64,000 nucleotides of DNA from Bacteroidota bacterium (GTDB lineage: Bacteria; Bacteroidota; Ignavibacteria; Ignavibacteriales; Melioribacteraceae). The number at the start of each line of letters is the position of its first letter. The stretch's first letter is position 1. The notes beneath the pieces are model-generated. The model saw only the letters and a program-made list of their open reading frames with translations. It was not told where the DNA came from and searched no databases. A program made the translations under genes and the position numbers. The stretch spans positions 478,527 to 542,526 of the forward strand of contig JAHISV010000005.1 of assembly GCA_018818065.1 (NCBI GenBank), in the 5' to 3' direction. Positions 1 to 9,133 of the stretch are shown piece after piece.

Positions 1-671
1 AGTTCTTTTCTATAATCAGTCACGACCTGAACGATCCCTTTATTACATTACTTGGTATATCCGAAATCCTTATTGAAGACTATGGAGAATTGGATGACCT
101 CACCAAAGTTGATTATTTGAAAAATATTCAGACTGCCTCTCAGTCGGCTAAAAAATTATTAGACAATTTACTTCAGTGGTCTCAGTCCCAAACGGGTAGA
201 ATGGAGGTTAAACCCGAGAAGATCGATTTATACGAATTTACTCATTCAGTTTTCAATATGAAAAAATCCCAGGCTGAGCAGAAAAAAATTAATCTGGCGA
301 CCACATTTGAAGGTGACGTATTTGTGAACGCTGATGAGAATATGCTTAAAACGATATTTAGAAACTTAATTGCAAATTCTTTGAAGTATACTCCCGATGA
401 TGGGACAGTATTTGTTCACGCCGAAGAGATAGGTGAAATGGTAGAAATCATTGTGGAAGATACAGGCATAGGAATGGCTTCGGAAATGATTCCTCAGCTT
501 TTTGACATTACATCCGATCATCATAAGAAGTCGGCCGCCGAAAAAGGGGGGCATGGATTAGGTTTAATTCTTTGCAAAGAATTTGTTGAAAAGATGGGTG
601 GGAAAATAAGAGCTGAAAGTGAAATTGGAAAGGGAAGTAAGTTTATACTTACTCTGCCTAAAGCATACTAA
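1..671 (+). CDS. Sensor histidine kinase, C-terminal part (cut by window edge)
   Basis: This is the kinase core of a two-component sensor; the sensing region lies outside the window. The frame is open from base 3. Its H-box reads SHDLNDP, with the phospho-accepting His encoded at 21-23, followed by the HisKA dimerisation helices. The HATPase_c domain shows an N-box (NLIANSLKYT), a G1 box (DTGIGM) and a G2 box (GHGLGL). The protein stops right after the ATPase domain, so it carries no receiver domain. A TTG at 90 could be mistaken for the start, but using it would remove the H-box. The stop lies 14 bases before the next small membrane protein gene, so the two may be co-transcribed. No response regulator is nearby. 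Confidence 0.9.
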   Translation, partial: FFSIISHDLNDPFITLLGISEILIEDYGELDDLTKVDYLKNIQTASQSAKKLLDNLLQWSQSQTGRMEVKPEKIDLYEFTHSVFNMKKSQAEQKKINLATTFEGDVFVNADENMLKTIFRNLIANSLKYTPDDGTVFVHAEEIGEMVEIIVEDTGIGMASEMIPQLFDITSDHHKKSAAEKGGHGLGLILCKEFVEKMGGKIRAESEIGKGSKFILTLPKAY

Positions 672-685
672 ATAGGAGAATATCT

Positions 686-877
686 ATGAAAGCACCAACA
701 ACAATGCGTATATGGTTTTTTGCTTTTGCAGTAATAATTCTGTTGGGGATTTTCCTAACAGGATTCAACAATGTTCATTGGTTCTTATACTTTCCGGTGA
801 TTGCCCTGGTTTTTGCCGGTGTGACTGGTATTTGTCCGAGCCAAATGGCAATTAATAAGATTTTTGGAAGCAAATAA
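686..877 (+). CDS. Small inner-membrane protein, DUF2892 (YgaP-like membrane domain)
   Basis: A 63-residue protein with two hydrophobic segments (about residues 8-25 and 30-47) and a C-terminal GICPSQMAINKIFG stretch. This resembles the membrane domain known as DUF2892, found alone or fused to rhodanese domains as in YgaP. Its function as a free-standing protein is not known. An AGGAG ribosome site sits 8 bases before the ATG. It directly follows the kinase gene and is followed by a hairpin, so it is probably the last gene of that unit. The assignment rests on the CP motif and the size. Confidence 0.65.
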   Translation: MKAPTTMRIWFFAFAVIILLGIFLTGFNNVHWFLYFPVIALVFAGVTGICPSQMAINKIFGSK

Positions 878-907
878 AAAAGGGGAGAATCAAGTTCTCC
901 CTTTTCT
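876..907. terminator. Bidirectional terminator between convergent genes
   Basis: A stem of about 11 pairs (AAAAGGGGAGAA against TTCTCCCTTTT, one bulged G) with loop TCAAG, flanked by A-runs on the left and T-runs on the right. It sits in the 32-base gap between convergent stops at 877 and 910 and could serve both strands. Confidence 0.75.
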
Positions 908-909
908 AT

Positions 910-2757
910 TTATTTGATTAATGACATTTTTTTAATATTGATATACTCGCCTGCTTTAAATACATAGAAATAAACTCCATCGGCTAAACTATTTCCTTCG
1001 AATCGTGTTTCAAATTCTCCTGCCGGACAATACCCGTTTTCAAGAATTGCAACTTTTCTGCCCAAAATGTCATATACGCTTAAGTTAATCCACTCAGGTT
1101 TCGAAAGTTTGTACTTGATTATCGTGCCGGGATTAAAAGGATTTGGATAATTTTGATACAGCTTAAAGTTTTTTGGTAATTCAAAGGTAAGTTCATTCCC
1201 GACAGGTTCAGTGGTAACGAATGAAAATGCCTGGCTCCACTCACTTGTGCCGGCAGGACTAACTGATTGCGCGCGCCAGAAATATTCTGTTTGGATTTCA
1301 AGTGTATCCGGTATAAAAATGGAGGTCATGGAAATATCAGTTCCGTTAAAAACCGTAGAGGAAAAATCATTTACTTTTGATAGCTGCACATTATATGAAG
1401 TAGCACTGATTGCTTGTTGCCATTCCAACTTTAAAAATATTATTGGTAATCCCTGTTCGTTGTCTTCAGGTTGCATGAGCACGGGGGGATCAGGTAATGG
1501 TGCAAATGCTGCGTATTGATTGGAAATAAAATCTCCGGCTGGTTTGTTCCTGATTGAGAAGGTTCGCATTTGTCCAAAACCCTGCTCCCAATTGAAGTCA
1601 CTGGCTATTTGAAAGTCCCATAAAAATGTACCTTCAATAAGATTGTCGTTTGCTGAGTTTATAGTAAAAAAGGATTCCAGTATATTCTTCTGCTGTTCTT
1701 GCCCGTCATCCAGGGTGTTCTGATCATCATCAATAAATATAAATGGTGTAAATTCGTCGGCGGCAGCATTGAAAACAGAATTAACGACGTCGACATATCC
1801 AAACTCTAGAAAGTAAACAGCTTTACCCGGGTTGTTTGTTTTAAGGGGAGTAAGGTAAGTGTCAAATATTTCACTCCACTTGCTTTCCAATTCACTTATT
1901 GTCATTACTCTGCCGGGTTCAGCGTCAGCAAGTTGGAAGTATGCGCTTATCCCAATTACATCAAGACCCACATCCTCCCAAATATGAGAAGTTGACTCGC
2001 CGAATACATCAGTTAGAGTCAAGGCGCTCCAGTGCTGTTCGTATGTAACTGCACCCGTGTAATTGTTTCGAACTGAATCAACAACTGCCTGGATTTGATT
2101 CTTAAACTCGTTTGGGAACATTCCCCCAATACGTGTTCTGAATAGCCTGTCAGTTTCAGCGCCAATGGAAAACAAGGCAACATTTTCCTCCTCGGCTATT
2201 TTTGCAAAATGTGCTGCCTGAACAGCGTATGTGTTCCAGAACTCTTCTACAAAAACCGCATGATTTGGGTGACCGGGGTTCCAGGGCCAGTTTTCCGACT
2301 GAATGTCGGGATCATTATTATGCGCGAAGGTATCTCCGAGCTGCCATCGTTCAAGAGGAAATTGTGATTGAGAAGCTTCCTGTGTTTCGAATGCTAGTGA
2401 AAGCAAAACGTCAATTCCACGGCTCTTGAATCCCCTTATCATCTTACGCAGATTATTATCTGTTAAAGTTGGCACCATGTGGATATCCGATGTATCTCTT
2501 TCCACGATCGAATCCATACTATGGTCTAAATGCAGAGCTACAGAAATACCAGCCCAATTAACACTAAGGTTGTTGAGGAATTTGTAATAATCCTCTGGTT
2601 GTTCGGTTATGCCACGGTCTTTGTTTTCTCCCCAGTTTCCCCCGGCATGTACAGCTCTTAACATTTCGGAACCGGAGTTTTGAGTTAAACAAGTTTTTGT
2701 TGGAGTAAAAAGGAAAACAGAAATAAGAAGAAGTAAAGAGCATCGCAAATGCTTCAT
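910..2757 (-). CDS. Secreted GH113-like glycoside hydrolase with FN3 and T9SS sorting domain
   Basis: A 615-residue exported protein. A signal peptide (about 1-25) is followed by a TIM-barrel domain (about 32-400). Two Glu stand where GH113-type mannanases have their acid/base and nucleophile: Glu201 in SIGAETD and Glu318 in FLEFGY. A fibronectin type III-like domain (about 425-516) follows. The C-terminal 85 residues form a T9SS type A sorting domain starting YQNYPNPFNP and ending KKMSLIK. It would cross the outer membrane through T9SS and act on a beta-linked polysaccharide at the cell surface; the substrate is inferred from family only. The ATG has an AGGATAAA ribosome site. No sugar transport genes adjoin. 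Other clan A families remain possible. Confidence 0.65.
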   Translation of the reverse strand: MKHLRCSLLLLISVFLFTPTKTCLTQNSGSEMLRAVHAGGNWGENKDRGITEQPEDYYKFLNNLSVNWAGISVALHLDHSMDSIVERDTSDIHMVPTLTDNNLRKMIRGFKSRGIDVLLSLAFETQEASQSQFPLERWQLGDTFAHNNDPDIQSENWPWNPGHPNHAVFVEEFWNTYAVQAAHFAKIAEEENVALFSIGAETDRLFRTRIGGMFPNEFKNQIQAVVDSVRNNYTGAVTYEQHWSALTLTDVFGESTSHIWEDVGLDVIGISAYFQLADAEPGRVMTISELESKWSEIFDTYLTPLKTNNPGKAVYFLEFGYVDVVNSVFNAAADEFTPFIFIDDDQNTLDDGQEQQKNILESFFTINSANDNLIEGTFLWDFQIASDFNWEQGFGQMRTFSIRNKPAGDFISNQYAAFAPLPDPPVLMQPEDNEQGLPIIFLKLEWQQAISATSYNVQLSKVNDFSSTVFNGTDISMTSIFIPDTLEIQTEYFWRAQSVSPAGTSEWSQAFSFVTTEPVGNELTFELPKNFKLYQNYPNPFNPGTIIKYKLSKPEWINLSVYDILGRKVAILENGYCPAGEFETRFEGNSLADGVYFYVFKAGEYINIKKMSLIK

Positions 2758-2818
2758 TTTATCCTCTCTGCTGTTCTAGATTAATAAATATTTTTGATCT
2801 ATAAGAAAACAGGATATT

Positions 2819-3349
2819 CTATTTAATCTTTTCCCAGGTAGTTGTTCTCCAGACTATATAATCCCGGCTGGGATATTTATATTCCAGAGTTTCTGTGTAA
2901 GAATCATTATTTAATTTTAAAATGGTTCTGCGCACCTTTAGTCCTGGCGGGCCATTCTCAATTTTTTGGGAGAGAAATATTTTTTTATCTTTTCCTGAAG
3001 AGTTTCTCTTTTCCTTGAAGCAGGTGGTATGCCCTTCGCTATTGACTACTTTCAGCACCAGCAAACTGTCTTCTTTGTTAAAACTATAAACCGATCTATG
3101 TTCATGTTTTTCAGAAGGCGGGTAAGATTTACTATTCTCAAAGGAGAAATCATTCTCTGATACAATGAGATTGGAATCTGGTCCCAACGTGACATATTTC
3201 TTACAAATGCCATCCCCTTCAACTCCGTGGCTGGTTCCATCCCACTCACCAATAAGGAAGATGAAATCACTTAATGGATTTCCGGAAGGTAATGTTTGTG
3301 CAGAAAATTGCATACACAAAATAAAAATGAGAGTAGTGATTTTACCCAA
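2819..3349 (-). CDS. Secreted calycin-like protein of unknown function
   Basis: About 176 residues. A signal peptide ends near FSAQ, followed by a beta-rich domain opening with FLIGEWDGTSHG, the kind of GxW turn seen at the start of calycin/lipocalin-fold proteins such as the DUF1579 and THAP4-like haem-binding barrels. No catalytic residues are obvious. I prefer a TTG start at 3349 because GGGGAG precedes it and the result is a clean signal peptide (MGKITTLIFIL); a TTG four codons upstream has no well-placed ribosome site. It lies 61 bases before the GH113-like gene on the same strand. Function unknown; a small hydrophobic ligand is possible. Confidence 0.55.
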   Translation of the reverse strand: MGKITTLIFILCMQFSAQTLPSGNPLSDFIFLIGEWDGTSHGVEGDGICKKYVTLGPDSNLIVSENDFSFENSKSYPPSEKHEHRSVYSFNKEDSLLVLKVVNSEGHTTCFKEKRNSSGKDKKIFLSQKIENGPPGLKVRRTILKLNNDSYTETLEYKYPSRDYIVWRTTTWEKIK

Positions 3350-3416
3350 TTTGCTCCCCAAAATTTCATTCCCGTTCTGTAATATCTAATATACGTTCAT
3401 TTATTAATGAACAAAA

Positions 3417-4973
3417 CTATTTTTTATTCAAAAAGCCTGCCACACCGTTTGCACAGTTTTCACCATCAATGGCTGCCGATACAATTCCACCCGCATAACC
3501 GGCACCCTCACCACATGGGAACAATCCAGCTACCTGAACATGCATTAATGTTTTCTTGTCCCTTGGAATTCTGATGGGAGAACTCGTTCTGGTTTCAGCG
3601 CCAATCAGCTGGGCTTCTTCTGTGTAATAGCCCTTCATCTTATTCCCGAAGACTTTTAATGCTTCACGCAATCCCTTTACCATAAACTTCGGGTACCTTT
3701 CATGGAGCGGTGCCGAAACGATACCCGGGATGTAAGAAGTGGGATTTAAACTCGTCGATAGTTTTCCCTCGACAAAATCGGTTAACTTTTGAGCCGGGGC
3801 TGTTTGCGAATTGCCGCCAAGTTCAAAAGCCAGTTTTTCAACTTCTTCCTGAAGTTTTAATCCCGCAAAGGGTGCCGCACTTTTATACTGTTTCCAGTCT
3901 CCTTCATCAACGCTTACAACAAAACCTGCATTGGCAAAAGGGGAATCGCGGCGTGATATTGACATGCCGTTAACAACCTGCTCACCGGGCGCAGTTGCCG
4001 AAGGGACAATTATTCCACCCGGACACATACAGAAGGAATAAACTCCGCGATTACCAATCTCGCAGGCAAGGTTGTAACTTGCGGCAGGTAAACGAACATC
4101 ATAATCTTTCGAGTGGTATTGTATTTCATTTATCAAAGCCTGTGGATGTTCAATTCGCACACCCATGGCAAATGGTTTTTGTTCAATTAAAATGTCTTTT
4201 TTGTGGAGAAGTCTGTAAATATCTTTTGCCGAATGTCCGGTTGCAAGAATAACGGAGTCTGCAAGAAATTCTTTCTCGCCATTAACCACAACTCCCTTTA
4301 TTTTATAATCGGTAAGAAGCAGGTCGGTGACCTTGCTTTCAAAGTGGATTTCGCCACCACACTTTAATATGGTTTCACGAATGGCTGTAACAACTTTGGG
4401 CAGATTGTTAGAACCGATATGCGGATGCGAATCAATAAGGATATCAGGATCAGCTCCATGCTGAACAAGTATATTAAGTGTTTTATCTACGTCCCCACGT
4501 TTGGTTGAACGAGTGTAAAGCTTACCGTCACTATATGTACCCGCGCCCCCTTCACCAAAGCAATAGTTCGAATCTGGATTAACGATATGATCCTGCTGGA
4601 TGGCTTTCAGGTCGAAACGCCTGTCTCTTACGTTCTTCCCGCGCTCTATAATGATTGGTTTAATGCCCCACTCAATAAGGCGTAAGGCGGCGTACATTCC
4701 TCCGGGACCAAACCCTACAATAATCGCCTTTTTGCTGCCTGAAACCGGTTTGTACTCAATACTTGTATTCAGCTCTCTAGGCTGCTGATTAACGTATACC
4801 TCAACAAGAACCTTGTAGAGAGGTCTTTTACGAGCATCGATTGATCGCCGTATTGGTATAATTGCGCTGATTTCTTTAGGATTTACATCTAATTTTTTAG
4901 CGGCAAGCGTTTTAATAAAATCACGGTTATCAATATTATTCGGGAAAATTTCTAATTCAATTTGCTTTTTCAT
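3417..4973 (-). CDS. FAD-dependent oxidoreductase, COG2509 family
   Basis: A 518-residue cytosolic flavoprotein. An N-terminal region of about 80 residues is followed by a Rossmann FAD site (IIVGFGPGGMYAALR, about 84-98). Further on come the family stretch CFGEGGAGTYSDGKLYTR and a second nucleotide-contact segment DSVILATGHSAKDIY. The C-terminus has PCGEGAGYAGG, the usual final FAD-binding turn. This matches the conserved bacterial family annotated as an uncharacterised FAD dehydrogenase; the substrate is unknown. GAGGA lies just before the ATG. The cyclase gene upstream ends 33 bases before it, so co-transcription is plausible. Confidence 0.85.
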   Translation of the reverse strand: MKKQIELEIFPNNIDNRDFIKTLAAKKLDVNPKEISAIIPIRRSIDARKRPLYKVLVEVYVNQQPRELNTSIEYKPVSGSKKAIIVGFGPGGMYAALRLIEWGIKPIIIERGKNVRDRRFDLKAIQQDHIVNPDSNYCFGEGGAGTYSDGKLYTRSTKRGDVDKTLNILVQHGADPDILIDSHPHIGSNNLPKVVTAIRETILKCGGEIHFESKVTDLLLTDYKIKGVVVNGEKEFLADSVILATGHSAKDIYRLLHKKDILIEQKPFAMGVRIEHPQALINEIQYHSKDYDVRLPAASYNLACEIGNRGVYSFCMCPGGIIVPSATAPGEQVVNGMSISRRDSPFANAGFVVSVDEGDWKQYKSAAPFAGLKLQEEVEKLAFELGGNSQTAPAQKLTDFVEGKLSTSLNPTSYIPGIVSAPLHERYPKFMVKGLREALKVFGNKMKGYYTEEAQLIGAETRTSSPIRIPRDKKTLMHVQVAGLFPCGEGAGYAGGIVSAAIDGENCANGVAGFLNKK

Positions 4974-5006
4974 CGTGTCCTCTGTTTTGAGGAAATATCC
5001 TCTGGA

Positions 5007-5645
5007 TTAATCTGTTATAGCAATTGCTCTTACCGGCGAACCGTCGGCGCCTGCTATCTTAATTGGTAAACATTGAAAGGTTACTGTCTGGTTCTTTATC
5101 TGATCTAAATTCGTAAGGTTTTCAATAATAATTGCCTTCTGCCCAAGGATTTCTTTATGTATTGGCATTGTTGTGGTTGCGGGAGCATCTGCAGATATGT
5201 TATCGAAACCGTAACCTTTCAAGTTGAACGAAGCAAGCCATTTAACGGCGTCGACTGAAAAAAGAGGATAGCCGGTGAAATAATCTTCCTTACCCCAAAA
5301 TTTGTCCCAGCCTGTATGGACTAATATAAAATCAGCCTCCTCAAACCGGGCTTTGAGGGATTCAAGGTGATTAACCTTTATTTCCTTCTCGCTATTGGCA
5401 AAATCAAAAACATATGCTTTTCCCAAATATTGAGTTATTGGTAGCTGATCAAGAGTTTTACCCTCTTTCAGAATATGTGCCGGTGCATCAATATGTGTAC
5501 CTATGTGTCCGTACAGCTCAAGTTTCTTTTCTCTGAAGCCATCTTTTTCTAAAGTAAAGTCATCCTTAAACCTTGGCCGCGGTGTGCCCGGGTAAACTGG
5601 CATATCCTCAGTAAGAAGATGAGTTAAATCTAAAATGCTCAACAT
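5007..5645 (-). CDS. Cyclase-family metal hydrolase (kynurenine formamidase-like)
   Basis: A 212-residue protein of the cyclase family (Pfam Cyclase), whose members include kynurenine formamidase KynB. The metal-binding motif HxGTHxDAPxH is present as HIGTHIDAPAH near residue 47, and the family opening DLTHLLTEDMPVYPGTP is clear. A central DFILVHTGWDKFW segment is also typical. The enzyme probably hydrolyses an amide or lactone with a bound divalent metal. No tryptophan catabolism genes are nearby, so I do not assign a substrate. GGAG precedes the ATG closely. Same strand as the FAD oxidoreductase downstream. Confidence 0.85.
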   Translation of the reverse strand: MLSILDLTHLLTEDMPVYPGTPRPRFKDDFTLEKDGFREKKLELYGHIGTHIDAPAHILKEGKTLDQLPITQYLGKAYVFDFANSEKEIKVNHLESLKARFEEADFILVHTGWDKFWGKEDYFTGYPLFSVDAVKWLASFNLKGYGFDNISADAPATTTMPIHKEILGQKAIIIENLTNLDQIKNQTVTFQCLPIKIAGADGSPVRAIAITD

Positions 5646-5761
5646 TTTCTCCGAATTTTTAACAGGACAAAATACGAAATAAAAAGGTGAGGAGAGATTT
5701 AGTTTATTATCGGATCAAGAATAATTATGCCAAAATGAAGATTATTTGCAGGATAATAATC

Positions 5762-5827
5762 GTTCTCAGATGTAAAATATTAAGGAACTGTAGTATTCTC
5801 TTATAACATCAATTTACATCTGAGAAC
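5762..5827. repeat. Perfect 15-bp inverted repeat, 36-base spacer
   Basis: GTTCTCAGATGTAAA at 5762-5776 is exactly complementary to TTTACATCTGAGAAC at 5813-5827. It fills most of the gap between the Yip1 gene end and the cyclase gene start, both on the minus strand. Neither strand has a U-run after the stem, so it is not a standard terminator; it may be an RNA hairpin, a split operator or a small element. Confidence 0.7.
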
Positions 5828-5838
5828 AAATAGTAAGT

Positions 5839-6435
5839 TTATTGATTAAAAGAGGAAATCATGTTCCCGCCAAATATTGCCGTTGACACAATGGCGCCGA
5901 CAACAAGATACGCCACAATGGCAACTATAATAATTGCAATAAAATAGCCTGCAAGTTTTTCCTGTGCTACATTCTTAATCTTTGCCAGTCCCAGGTATAA
6001 AAGTACCAGTGAATAAATACCCGCCAGGGTTCCAATAAAAGATAGTGAAGGGAATATGTTAAATATTCCACCAACCCAGGCGGCAGTATTAGCGAAGGCA
6101 ATTAGTTTTATAGAGTCTTCCAGTTTTTTAGTGGAACCGAAATGCGGGGCAAGAATATCTACAACATAACCGATGACAAATACGCTGGCAAGTGTCATAA
6201 TATAGGTAAGAACAGCCCACTTAAGAGACTCACCAATCGGCATGCGAAATGATCCAAAGCCTGTTGACATTCCAAAAACAAAAAAACCAATAAAACCAGC
6301 TACGGCAGGAATAGCCGCTACAATAATTACATACTTTGTGAATAACTCCTGAATGGTATATGATTCATTTTTAATTACATCCCATTCATTTTTAGGATTT
6401 AGAAGTAAAGATTTAACGCGATTAACAATATTCAT
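5839..6435 (-). CDS. Yip1-family integral membrane protein
   Basis: A 198-residue protein with a cytosolic N-terminus (RVKSLLLNPKNEWDVIKNE) and about five membrane segments. The opening 'NPKNEWDVI' and the overall plan are those of bacterial Yip1-domain proteins (Pfam Yip1), inner-membrane proteins whose role is not settled. GGAGGG stands 5 bases before the ATG. Upstream lie about 185 bases with nothing I can name. Confidence 0.75.
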   Translation of the reverse strand: MNIVNRVKSLLLNPKNEWDVIKNESYTIQELFTKYVIIVAAIPAVAGFIGFFVFGMSTGFGSFRMPIGESLKWAVLTYIMTLASVFVIGYVVDILAPHFGSTKKLEDSIKLIAFANTAAWVGGIFNIFPSLSFIGTLAGIYSLVLLYLGLAKIKNVAQEKLAGYFIAIIIVAIVAYLVVGAIVSTAIFGGNMISSFNQ

Positions 6436-6620
6436 TTAACCCTCCGGGGTTTAGGTAAACAATTAATTTGTTTGTAAAGGATATTGATTTGCGCCCCATG
6501 CCTGATTCACCACTTCAGGCACTGAAGTAAGTCATACAGATGTCAAAGTAAGATAATTAAAATGAAATGTAAACAAGATATTTTGAGGCAATGATATTTA
6601 TCACCAATTCGTTTTATGGA

Positions 6621-7832
6621 TTATTTTCTTATCCGTTTTAAGATTTCACCCGCGATGCGGTACTGCGGAAATATTTTCAAGAGGGTCTCGTAGGATTTTA
6701 CTGCCTTTTCCTCCTGCCCGGTTTTCAGATAGTTTCTCCCAAGGTCATCATAGACTAAGAGAGGGGACTTTAGAAGATTTAGTGAGAGTTCAAGTATAGC
6801 AATAGACTCTGTTAATTTGCCACGCGATTCGTATTCCTGCGCCAGTTGAGAAAGTTCGCTCTCGTCAAATGTTAACCCAGCTAATCGCGAATTATTTATG
6901 AAGCCGGCTATTACGGATTTGAATTCCTTTGAGGCAATTACACTTTTAAGATATAATGCGCCCGAGGCGCTATAGTCAATTTCGCTTTCTCTTTCCTCCA
7001 AAAGGAGAATGGTTTTTTTAAGATCACTTGCCGGGAATGGTTCGTCGTGAGCAGGTATTACATATTTCAGTTTGGGAAAATCCCTGACTATTTTTTTGAG
7101 CAGTGATATCAGTTCTTTAATATCCGTAAGCGCGTTGGGATTAAAGCTCCATTGGGAGTACCTGCTCATCACGTCACCGGTAAACATAACATTTAATTCG
7201 GGAACCACAACGAACAGATCATTATTTGTATGAAGAGTTCCGCATGAAAAGAAATTTAGCGTTATACCGCCGCTTGTCAGCTCATCGCCATTCCTTACTG
7301 TCAGTTGCGGGGGCGTTAGTTTGTATCTAGTCTCCATGTCTCCCGCTATTAATTCCCAGGCATTAACATTCTGCTGAAGTAATACTTTTTCCTCTCCTTC
7401 AAGGTAAGGCAGATCCTTTGCGAGTTCTTTTGCATGATCGCCGGGGAACCAGATATTCCGTATAGTATTGGCGGGGAATTGCCTTATGTATTCCGGTGCG
7501 TTTGTGTGTCCGATTATGATTGCCGGATCGAATAACTGGTTACCACCTGTGTGATCCTGATGCCCGTGGGTATTGATTACGTACTTTATTGGTTTGTTGC
7601 CGAAGGTCTCCTTAACACGCTCCAGTATCTTTTGCATCACCGATGGGGATCGGTGGGTGTCGATGATGATGATGCCCTCGCTCGTATTGATAGCCGCAAC
7701 CTGAACCTCCGCGCACCCGAAAGTGTAGATGGAGTCGGTTACTTTGCTGACATTTATTGAAATGTCATTGCCTTGAGCACCCAGTTGAAGCGCAACCTGC
7801 ATTATAAAAAATATTTGGAATAGGACTTTCAT
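6621..7832 (-). CDS. Exported metallo-beta-lactamase-fold hydrolase with C-terminal TPRs
   Basis: A 403-residue protein with a signal peptide (cleavage near LGAQ). The MBL-fold metal motif is intact as THGHQDHTGG (His89, His91, Asp93, His94); a later GTLHTNND supplies the next His, MFTGDVM the bridging Asp and VIPAHDEPF the last His. After about residue 330, tetratricopeptide-like helices follow (KLTESIAILELSL and EEKAVKSYETLL), a layout seen in periplasmic hydrolases of this phylum. The substrate is unknown; a role as antibiotic lactamase should not be assumed. The start has GGAAGC before the ATG. Confidence 0.8.
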   Translation of the reverse strand: MKVLFQIFFIMQVALQLGAQGNDISINVSKVTDSIYTFGCAEVQVAAINTSEGIIIIDTHRSPSVMQKILERVKETFGNKPIKYVINTHGHQDHTGGNQLFDPAIIIGHTNAPEYIRQFPANTIRNIWFPGDHAKELAKDLPYLEGEEKVLLQQNVNAWELIAGDMETRYKLTPPQLTVRNGDELTSGGITLNFFSCGTLHTNNDLFVVVPELNVMFTGDVMSRYSQWSFNPNALTDIKELISLLKKIVRDFPKLKYVIPAHDEPFPASDLKKTILLLEERESEIDYSASGALYLKSVIASKEFKSVIAGFINNSRLAGLTFDESELSQLAQEYESRGKLTESIAILELSLNLLKSPLLVYDDLGRNYLKTGQEEKAVKSYETLLKIFPQYRIAGEILKRIRK

Positions 7833-7923
7833 GCTTCCCGAATATAAGGTTTCTGTTATAAAGATGATTGAGAGGGGGGAGTGTTGCTAATTTCAATAAT
7901 CTTTATTGTGAAATTGGACGAAT

Positions 7924-9090
7924 TTACATTTCTTCATTCGATGGTATAAACCCATTTTTACCAAGGATTTCAATAATATTTCTTAATAAATAATTGTTAT
8001 CAAATCGAATAACATACTTTCTTGATTTATCGTTTAGTGTAATAATTAGTTTTTCTTTTTTTAGCTTGTTTAATACTCTCGATCTTTCAGTATGGGCTTT
8101 GCCAGGGAATAATTTTTCAATATCAGCCGACATGAATTCTTGTTTATTAATAGCTATCTGCAATATTTTTTCTTCCATGTTTGTAATTGTCTCTCGTTTC
8201 CGAGCAGAATTAAGGGCGGGCAACAATATGTTTTTCGATAAATATTCATAATCTAATAATTTATCAATTTTTTCTATTTCAGTTTTCAAACCACCTAAAA
8301 CATATTCGCACCATTTCAGCATTCCTTTCCTCATTCCACTATCAGCTTCTGATAAAGCATTGTAGTATTGCATTCTATCATTGCAAAAAACAGCAGTTGG
8401 ATTGAGGATTCTTCCAACATTCACATTAAAACCTAGCTTAACTAGCATTGCGTATGTTAGCAGTCTTACAGTTCTGCCATTTCCATTGTCATATGGATGA
8501 ATCCAGGCAAATCTATGATGAGCTATTGCTGTTTTAAGAAGATCATACTTGTCGGGAGTTTTGGTTCTAATAAAATCAAAAAGCTCACTCATGTAGTCCG
8601 CAACTTTAACGTAATCAGGTGGTTTATGATTTGATCCATTGATTATTAAATTATTTTTCCGATACTCACCTGGATTTTTACTCCCTTCACGATTTAAATT
8701 TTTTACTACAATTTTATGTAGCTCACTAATAAAAAGTCTGTTTATTTCATTACCACTTATATTCTTTTCGATAAATGCAATAGCGTCCTCTGAATTTTGA
8801 ATTTCTAAAATATTTTCATCTTTACTTTTCTTATCGTTCAATTTTGTTTCAATATATTCTGCAATCGTCGTGTGATTTCCTTCAATACGAGCTGAACCAA
8901 TGCTCTCCAACATGTGAAAAATATGTTTTAATTGAAAAAATATTGTTGGGTGTGTTGTCCCACTGAGTTTTTTCTTTCTCAGATAATCTAGTTCAATGAT
9001 CAAATCGGTTAAATTTGATCCAAATTCAGGGTCAATCAACTCCAAATTAAAGTGATTAAATGTAGCATTGTCATTTCTATTATGTAGCAT
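7924..9090 (-). CDS. Fic-domain AMP-transferase with N-terminal inhibitory motif
   Basis: A protein of about 388 residues. The catalytic Fic motif reads HPYDNGNGRTVR (about 198-209 from the chosen start), a Tyr variant of HPFx[D/E]GNGRxxR. Upstream, SARIEGN fits the (S/T)xxxE(G/N) inhibitory helix of class II Fic proteins, in which the Glu blocks productive ATP binding. Fic proteins usually move AMP from ATP onto a target hydroxyl. The C-terminus looks like a winged helix (ERSRVLNKLKKEKLI), so DNA binding is possible. I choose the ATG at 9090 because AGGAA lies 5 bases before it; the in-frame start at 9135 adds 15 residues and overlaps an operator-like repeat. No separate antitoxin gene is adjacent. 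Confidence 0.85.
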   Translation of the reverse strand: MLHNRNDNATFNHFNLELIDPEFGSNLTDLIIELDYLRKKKLSGTTHPTIFFQLKHIFHMLESIGSARIEGNHTTIAEYIETKLNDKKSKDENILEIQNSEDAIAFIEKNISGNEINRLFISELHKIVVKNLNREGSKNPGEYRKNNLIINGSNHKPPDYVKVADYMSELFDFIRTKTPDKYDLLKTAIAHHRFAWIHPYDNGNGRTVRLLTYAMLVKLGFNVNVGRILNPTAVFCNDRMQYYNALSEADSGMRKGMLKWCEYVLGGLKTEIEKIDKLLDYEYLSKNILLPALNSARKRETITNMEEKILQIAINKQEFMSADIEKLFPGKAHTERSRVLNKLKKEKLIITLNDKSRKYVIRFDNNYLLRNIIEILGKNGFIPSNEEM

Positions 9091-9133
9091 GATTATTCCT
9101 AACATTATAAAATAGAAACAGTTACCGACACAC

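Noticed and set aside
3052..3369. Alternative minus-strand frame starting with an ATG near 3367 (MKFWGANW...)
   Set aside because: It has a good ribosome site but ends after about 30 codons; a frameshift is possible, yet the TTG start at 3349 gives a complete gene with signal peptide.
6621..7832. Calling the MBL-fold protein a beta-lactamase
   Set aside because: The fold serves many reactions; the TPR tail and context do not point to antibiotic resistance.
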